In this document: positions 11,929 through 20,900 of the stretch, one piece after another
Layout: each line of letters opens with the position of its first letter
Numbering within the stretch: the stretch's first letter is position 1
Origin: Balanoglossus misakiensis
Taxonomy: Eukaryota; Hemichordata
Length of the DNA: 64,000 nt
Assembly: GCA_040954595.2 (NCBI GenBank)
Contig: CM082595.2
Span: forward strand, 6,572,001 to 6,636,000
Reading direction: 5' to 3'
Translations under genes and position numbers: made by a program
Notes under the pieces: model-generated
Told to the model about the DNA's origin: nothing
The model's input: the letters and a program-made list of their open reading frames with translations, nothing else
Database searches by the model: none

Positions 11929-14900
11929 GTAAGTGATTCTACCATATCTTCAAAAACGTACCTCATACTCGCTCTGATTAAATATGATTTTATACTTGTT
12001 TTTACATTTTTTTGTTTTATTTTTCATGATGTGCACAAAATAGTGATTAAAGAAGCAAAGTCGCCCACTTTTGATATATTGGTTTACCTGTAGTTTCTTC
12101 TGATAAATTGTCTATTTGGTTCTGCCCACTGAAATATTCTCAACCACCAGTTGTTACAACTTAAAGGGACAAAGTCTCTCTCTCGCTGCCCTTTTTTCCA
12201 TTAATTATATTTGATACAAGACACTGTTTGTTATTCTACATGTGGATATATAGTGAATGAACGTTCAACCACACACAACTTCCATCCCTCTTATAGACAG
12301 GAGAGTGAAAAAACTCGCCAAAATGAATAATCGTTCTTTTATTTTATTTTATTTATTTTGGGCGAGTTTTTACTCTCATATCATACAAGTGGGATGGAAG
12401 TTTTGTGTGGTTGATCATTGATTCACTATATATCCACATTTACATTGACATGACCAGTGTCTTGTATCAAACATAATTAATGGAAAAGGGGCAGCTGGAG
12501 AGAGACTTTGTCCCTTTAATTCAAATCTTGTATGTGGATATATGATGACGAAAACTATTACAATTCAACTGTCATGTGCATTATGAACAAGGACAAATGA
12601 GACTTGAGGATGTGCGACAACCAGTCATTAAGCATGTCCCAGTGAAAACAACATTATTAATAATCTATTTAAAGACACACACACGAAAATGTCAGAAGTG
12701 AGTGACTTAATTTGTCTGATTAACGCTTATGTTCAAAAATACCTCAGATGTGTTGGACTATACATGTAGAATGTATACTTGCAAGTACCGTTTAAATTTA
12801 TTAAAAGATTGCCAAGCTTAAAGGTATACGGTCACCTATGGAAAATTAGCTATAGTTACCATGGCAAATTGAGATCAAGCCAATCACACATTTTCAGTGG
12901 GTGGCACACGCGAAAAAAAGAGCGCCATCATATGTTCTTTAGAACGCTCAAATACTCTATTTCAGCCATATATGGGTGTATGTAAATTGGAGGTGACTGT
13001 ATACCTTTAATGTCCGTCTTTGAAGTAAAACCCTTTTGCATTTTGAAAAGCATGACTTGCGAGGTTGTAATTGACCGCCGAAGGCTATACCCGTACCGGC
13101 CTGTGTTCACGACGTACAATTGTCCTCTCCCCGACTTAAGTAGCTGTGAAGTCCATGTAATTGCAGGAAATACGCACATATGTACAAATTGCACCTGTGT
13201 CGTGATTGAGGAGTTTGATTCGTGATTCAAGACAGTGTTGGGCGGATCCCTGCAGGCAGGTACATGCGACTCTGCCAGTGTGGGATTGATCAGCCAACGA
13301 CTTCAAGACAGACCTTCATTTCCTGACTAAAATGTCAACTGTCATCCAAATGCTCCCTCATTTAGACTCGCGATCAGTGCTTGTGTTCGATCTGAACAGC
13401 AGTGTTAACTTACCAAGTGAATGGAATTTTATCTTCTAAGCCTTGTTTGACAATGACGTACAACAAGGGGTCGAGATAGAAATAAATTGTGATATTTTCA
13501 GTTCACACGTGTCATAAATGAATATTCATGAATTTTTGTCAGTTTCTAATATTGTACTAGTACATTTTAGTCATCATTAAAGCCCTGGTAATTCTAACTT
13601 TCAGCTATTGTTTTTTTCAGTATTTTTCTCCCTTGTATCAACTCTTGTTTCTTGTTCTATTCTGTATAACTTTATGTGAGATTATGTCTTAAGCATCTCA
13701 ACAAAGTCTGTATATGACAAACCGCCATTGTTATTGCTGACAAATGAATTCCAGTCTGGCCTTAAATTCAGTTGTCAACAATCACAGTACTGATTACTAT
13801 GAAAGGGCTGTGTTTAAAATTTGTTTTTAAAACAAATACAGGGCAATTATTGTTGTATTACACAGTAGAATGAGAAACCACAGTTGATACCAAACCAAAA
13901 ATATTAGAAAAAATAGCTCAAAGTTTGACTTATTGGGGCTTTAATGAGTTTCCATCTGAATATTTTACATGAAATTTCTTCAATATGTGTGACTTTCTTT
14001 CATTACAATGTAGATTACTGTTTGACTCCAGCCTGTATAACTGTAGCAAGTAGTATTCTGAGTTCCATGGATACCACAGTTGATCCCTGCCAAGATTTCT
14101 TCCAGTACTCGTGCGGAGGATGGATAAAAACACACCCCATTCCGGACGGCAGTTCTCGGTGGAATACTTTCGGCGTTCTGTGGCAGGAAAACCAGCTGGT
14201 GATGAAAAATGCGTTAGGTGAGGAGGAATGTTCTGGTGTGGTATTCTGACATGAAGTTGTCACTGAAAATTTTAAGGGACAAAGTCTCTCTCTCTCTCGC
14301 TGCCCTTTTTCCATTAATTATGTTTGACACAAGACATCTTTTATGTTATTCGACATGTGTTTATATAGTGAATGAACGTTCACCGACACACAACTTCCAT
14401 CCCGTTTGTAGGATATGCGAGTAAAAATCGTGCCAAAATGAATAAATGGTAGAGACCGCGATTATTCATTTTGGTTAGTTTTTCCAATTTTGTGTCTACA
14501 AGTGGGATGGAAGTTGTGTGTGGTCGAATGTTTGTTTCACTATATATCCACATGTAGAATAACACAAATGGTGTCTTGTATCAAACTTAATTAATGGGAA
14601 AAGGGCAGCCAGAGAGAGACTTTGTCCCTTTAAGGGCAGCGTTTTGTTGCTTCCCATTGCAGATGCAGTAACAAGGCAGGTTGGTTGGTCCCAATAGGAA
14701 AATGGGGAAAAGGGAACAATTCATTCGGCAAAATGTTAATTGATTTCACAATGAACGACATAGCTTTAACCCTTTCACCCCCAGTTTTCTCTATAGATGT
14801 CTAACTTTACTATTGAAAACAATTGATTAGGACCAAACCATGGTGGTGAGAGGGTTAAAGTACATGTAAATACTGTAAAACACTTTATTTTCACGAGCAA

Positions 14901-17900
14901 TAAATTTTCGCGAAATACGCGAGAACCAAAATAGCATGAAAATAAAAAGTCGCGTACATTGTTTTTGAAGATAACGATGCAGTGAATGAAATAAGAGGAA
15001 GCGAAAATTAATACTCGCAAAAATAAAGTGTTTTACAGTATACAAATCTCAAATGAGATCATAGGATAAGAACCAAAAACCTGACTCTAATGTTGTTCCA
15101 TGTTTTCATTGACAGAAAAGCCACTTAATGAAACACACAGCGAGGCAGAGAGGAAAGCTCAGAGATACTATCAGTCCTGTATGGATAAAAAGAAGCTCAT
15201 TGAAAAAATTAAAGCTAAACCGCTAATAGAAGTAGTTAAAAAGGTACCTGCACCATGCAATCTCTTGTTTGCCTTGACGCTTCCTTTAAGTATTTTTCAT
15301 TCCCTCTACCCGATGGACAGACAGAGAGGTTGACGGACATGTAGGTTGACGGACATGTAGATTGACAGACTAACAGTTAAATTGATTAAGGCTACTGCAT
15401 TTTATCGAACTGTCAACATACTGTGTACCAGGAAATTTTTGCAAACAATAAATTTTGCAAACTATGCATTGGCCAGAAAAAAATATGAAAATAGATAGTT
15501 ACAAATTTTTTTAAGAAAAATGGTTTACATTGTGAAATAAGAGTATGTGAAAATTAATTGTTGCGAAATATTCTTTTGAAATCGTGAAATTTCTAATCGC
15601 GAACATTTTCCAGTATTCTGCACACATGTTGTCAGAAGGGAGTTTTTGACTGTCGAAATCAGTGCATACAAATACATGTTTGTCTGTGCAATTCATATCA
15701 ACCATATAACAACCCCTGTTACTTTATACTTCTAGATTGGTGGATGGAGTATATTTGGAGAATGGAATGAGAGCAATTTTGATTTTAATGCAACTCTGCG
15801 ATCACTGAGTGACTTTGACGTACAGCCATTTTTTGGTCTCTGGGTTGGGATAGATGATAAGCGATCCACGCAAAACATTATACAGGTAGGTTGACCCTTG
15901 AAAACATGTTGTTATGCCAAAAGGGTTTATTAAAGGGACTTTATTAGTAACACCTGATCATTTTACAGTATTTTTGTTCTGTTTGTTGAATTAAGCCCAA
16001 ATAGCTGCCACTTTTAGCATATTTTCATCGATGACATACTTCAATCTTTACCTTATTCTAAATCAACAGACAACAAAAATTGTTAATTTGTGGAGATTCT
16101 AACACCCTTGTTTGCATACCTCGATAGTTGCAAACTCTTGTAAAGGGTGACTGAATAAATAGATGCGTTGATAAGTTAAACACGTGCCATTTCATCATCC
16201 ATCATGTTTTACTCGCATCCTGTAAGTTTTTTGCTGTCTTCATGATTCTACAAGCTGACATGTTGTATCCAATAGAATAGTATCACTGTGTAGAACATAA
16301 TGCAAAGCCAAACGCATCAATGTCTTCCATTATGAAAGTGTCTTTCCTTTTTTTCTTGACAGATTGACCAAAGTGGTTTGGGTTTACCGAGCAGGGACTA
16401 TTACCTCAAAAATAATTCTAAACCGGTAAGTTTGAGATGATTTAGAAAGATTTTTATGGCCTGTTCTCAGTCTCTTGGTTGCATACTGTCAGCCGCAGAT
16501 AGATCCGGATCCCCCCCCCCCCCCTGCCCCAAAAAAGAGGGGCATGTTTGGTATTTGTCTTTTGATTGACAGGCAAATATATGTGGTCCTAGAACATGCA
16601 TACTGGTACCTCAGCATACAAAACTGCACCCAATAATGTCCATTATCCATGTTCAGGGGTTTGCAACTAGACAATGATAAGACATTTATATATGGTCAGC
16701 CCGTTATGTATGTATGTATATGCGTGTGTGTGTGTATGTATGTATGTACCGGTATGTGTGTGTGTGCGTGCATGCATGTGTGCGTGTGCGTTTAGGAGCT
16801 ACATGGTACTACAGTCATGATTATGTTTTGTCTTGTGGCCAACAGGTCATGGATGCCTACCTGAAGTACATGACCACTGTGTGCACACTAATGGGCGGAC
16901 AAATTAATGAAACTCACCCACAGATGGAGGAGATTATAGAACTGGAAACCGAGCTTGCTAATGTAAGTTTAGCCTGAGAATCATTGTAACCTATTACTAA
17001 CCTGGCTATGTTGTAATATGTTCTGAATTAAAATAATATTATCTGTCAACAGAAAAGGCTCTATAGTTTGCCATATTTTATGTCTTCTAGAACCTTCATT
17101 TTTTTCTATCAAATTCAACAGAAAACGGTGGCAAAACAAGCTTACATTAAACTTAAAATGTTTCCAATCAATCACAACAGACATTTTGTTACATTGTTTT
17201 ACTCTTAACCGCTTTCAGATAACAGTACCACCAGACGCCAGGCGAGATGAAGAGGTGCTCTACCACCGACTGAAGTTCTCTGATCTGCATGCCAGGGCAC
17301 CGGCTGTAAGTATACCCTACAAGATGACAGTGTTTCCATACAATGTACAAGACACGCCAGAAATTGCTCCAACATGGCAAACTCAAACACAATGTTGATT
17401 TGATGTAGTGGTTTTGTGCGCGGACTTGCTTACTACGTGAGTTGGTGCAGTTGGTCTAGGTGCAAATCCTGTACAATACAAGTCAATTTTGCATCCCATG
17501 ACAAAAATCAACACTTGCATGTTGCTTTTCATATGTACAGATCGACTGGTTGTCAAATGTACAGTACATGTTTAGCAAAGCTGGTGTCACTGACATCACT
17601 ATGGATGAAAATGTTGTATTGTATGCCCCAGAGTACCTTCAGCAAGTGTCAGATCTTATTCTCAGAACTCCAGACAGGTAAGTTTGCCTAAAACATGTCC
17701 GCAAAAGGGTGGACCATTTGTTCACTTGCAAGCAGATACTGTAAAACGGGAAATTTTCGCGATGATATATTTTTGCGAACTTCGCAAGAGCTGAAAAAAA
17801 ACGCTGAAAGTTAAAAGTCGTTTTGGAGATATCAATGTAGTTAGTGAAATACAAGAACGTGATCATTGATCATCGTGTATCAGTTGCCTCTTTATATATT

Positions 17901-20900
17901 ACGTGAAAATTTCCTGTTACGAAAATTCCCACTTTACAGCATAAAATGAATCGCAACTCTAAGGAATTGATATCCTGTCAGGGGTTACTGATGCAAATGA
18001 AAATTGTGACTTTTTTCTCATCCAGGATTCTGAACAACTACATGGTGTGGCGAGCAGTGCAACGGATGGCGCCATACCTGAATCAAGCATTCCGGGATGC
18101 CTCCGCCGAGTTTTCCGAGTCGCTGTACGGAGCAAGCAGCCAGACGGTCAAGTGGAGGTTCTGCGTCACGGACACGGACGGCAGCATCGGCATGGCACTG
18201 GGCGCCATGTTCGTTAGGGAAGCCTTTGATGGAAACAGCAAACGTTATGTAAGGGGAAAAATTTGAACCGAATTTTATGACTTGGTGAGATGGATCAAAA
18301 GATATCAGCACTGATGGGATAGTAATCATGACTTTTGATGTCATTGTCAAAATTCGCTGAGGACCGTTTATTGTTTTATTTGCTTAAGTATGTTGAAATC
18401 CCCGCATATTTGATGTGTTAATACAGCCTGCATATATAATATTCAATGTACATTTAACTATTGGCAGTTGTAATTTATTTTATGACAGATAGACTCAGAA
18501 CTTTTGTGTCAATTCATTCTAGAAATATTTTTGAAGTCCTCTATAGAGTGACAAGATGATTTGATGTGAATTTTCAATAACCATACGTGTTTGACAGACA
18601 AGTTCACGTTGTGTCTGCAGTCACCCGAACACATATTTTGGATGGAGTGTTCTCTCTAGAATTTTTTTAAGATAATTTGGCAGAAGTTTACAGCCTCCTG
18701 TGAGAGGTGTGTGATCATGTCCATTTAAAGGGACAAAGTCTCTCTCTTTCTGCCCTTTTTCTATTATTTATGTTTGATACGAGACACCGTTTATGTTATT
18801 CTGCATGTGGATATATAGTGAATCAACATTCAACCACACACAATGTCCATTCTGTTTGTAGGATATGATAATATAAATCTTGCCAAAATTAATAATCAGT
18901 AAACACTGATTATTCATTTTGGCGAGTTTTTCACTCTCGTGTCTACAAGTGGGATGGAAGTTGTGTGTTGTCGAATGTTCATTCACTATATATCAACATG
19001 TAGAATACTATAAACAGTGTCTCGTATCAAACATAATTAATGGAAAAAGGATAGTGAGAGAGAAACTTTGTCCATTTAATGAGAGTAATGCATTACTCTC
19101 CCAAAGTCAAAATTACACAGTGGCCATCATCATTGGCCTCTGGGGAGAACACTCTTGATGTCCATTTTTAGTAATCTTTGTCTTGCTGACTTGAGTTACA
19201 GGCCCAACAAATGATCAATGAAATCAGGGAGGCGTTCAAGGACAACTTCCCTAAGCTCGACTGGATGGACGAAGAAACAAGAGCGGCTGCTAGAGACAAG
19301 GTAAGGCAACTTAGATGGTGCAACAATATAACCACTTGAGTCTTAAAAGGGTGATAGTAGAGAGAAAATACTTTGTATACAAATTCGTCAGACAGTCTGC
19401 AATGCGGTTAGCTTCCGTGCTACCATGATGCGCGTTGACTTGACCAGTAACACGACCAGTAAGAAGATACAGTAATTTAATTTGATTCGATTTGATTTAC
19501 ATTGTACGCAGATACTACAGACAGTCTGCAATGTGGAAAGCTTTCATGCTACAATGATTTGAGTTGACTTAACAGTAAGCAGATACTTTGATTTTATTTT
19601 ATTTTATTTTATTTTATTTGACCTACAGGCAGATGCTGTGGTGGACATGATTGGATTTCCAAACTACATCCTGGACCCAGCCAAGCTTGATGAAAGATAC
19701 AAGGGGGTATGTAAGACACACAGTGGCATGTTATATATGGTGGGACTACAGCGGTTTGCACTGGACTCCACTGGAAACGTTGTGTGAACAACGCCCTCTA
19801 CTTTGGTTCTATGGACAGGACCAGCCACTCTGTTACTGCAGACTGTTGGCATTTCAAAGAACACATTAAATATTTTAAACTAATTGAAATCATTAAAATG
19901 CTGCATATATAATTAGGTGCATTGCATGCAAGTTTGCTACATGCTGTTAAATTTGTTTATTTGTTTGTCTTTTCAGTTGGACTTCACAGAAGAGGAATAT
20001 TTTGAAAACAATCTGCATCTGATTACGTTTAACATTCTGCAGTCACGAGAAAAGTTGCGGAAGAAAGTGAATAGAACCAAATGGGAAATGACCCCGCCAA
20101 CTGTGAATGCATATTACACACCAAGCAAGAATGAAATTGGTTGGTAGAAGTATTTATGAAGATCAAAGAGAATTATTGGCCAAATAACAAAAACCTCAAG
20201 AGACATTTGTACTCGTAAAATGTGATTTTTAGTATTCATAAACTGACATCATCAAAATTCTATTTATTGAAACATCATAATATTCATTGACAACTATTGC
20301 CAAATAAGTTAATATTATGCAAATTCATTCATTACAGCAACTAATCAGTGGAGGTTACTTTCACTAGAATATGGATATCCTTGCGCATCATTATGTTGTT
20401 TGACTAAGTATTTTTCAAGTAAATAAAAATGTGTGTTATTTGTTATAGTGTTTCCTGCCGGTATATTGCAAGCACCGTTTTATGACCAGGAGTATCCAAA
20501 GTAAGTTGCAAAACCAGCTATGATTGGTCTATTTAGTTGTAACCCCAGGAATCATTGGTCAGATAAGTTGTAAAACCAGACATTATTGATTGATACTTTG
20601 TAACATCACCGACGGTAGGTCAAAGACATTGTACCACCTGCTGTTATTGGTCACCCAAGATGTAACATTAGACTTAGTCTTTATTGGTTACACTATAACA
20701 CAGACAATCTACAAGCTGATCCAAGGCAGGAAAAAACATTGGACAAGTAGTTGTATATGTCATGAAGGAGAAAAACTATTTTAACATAAATTGTCAATGC
20801 TCTGGGTTTTCATGAAGGTTTAATTGACTTTGTGTGATTAAGATTGATGACTCACCATTGATATGACATAAAACATTTATCTATACAGACTGGTGTTACA

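Noticed and set aside
14015-14314. Minus-strand ORFs over ECE exons
   Set aside because: Shadow frames of well-supported plus-strand exons.
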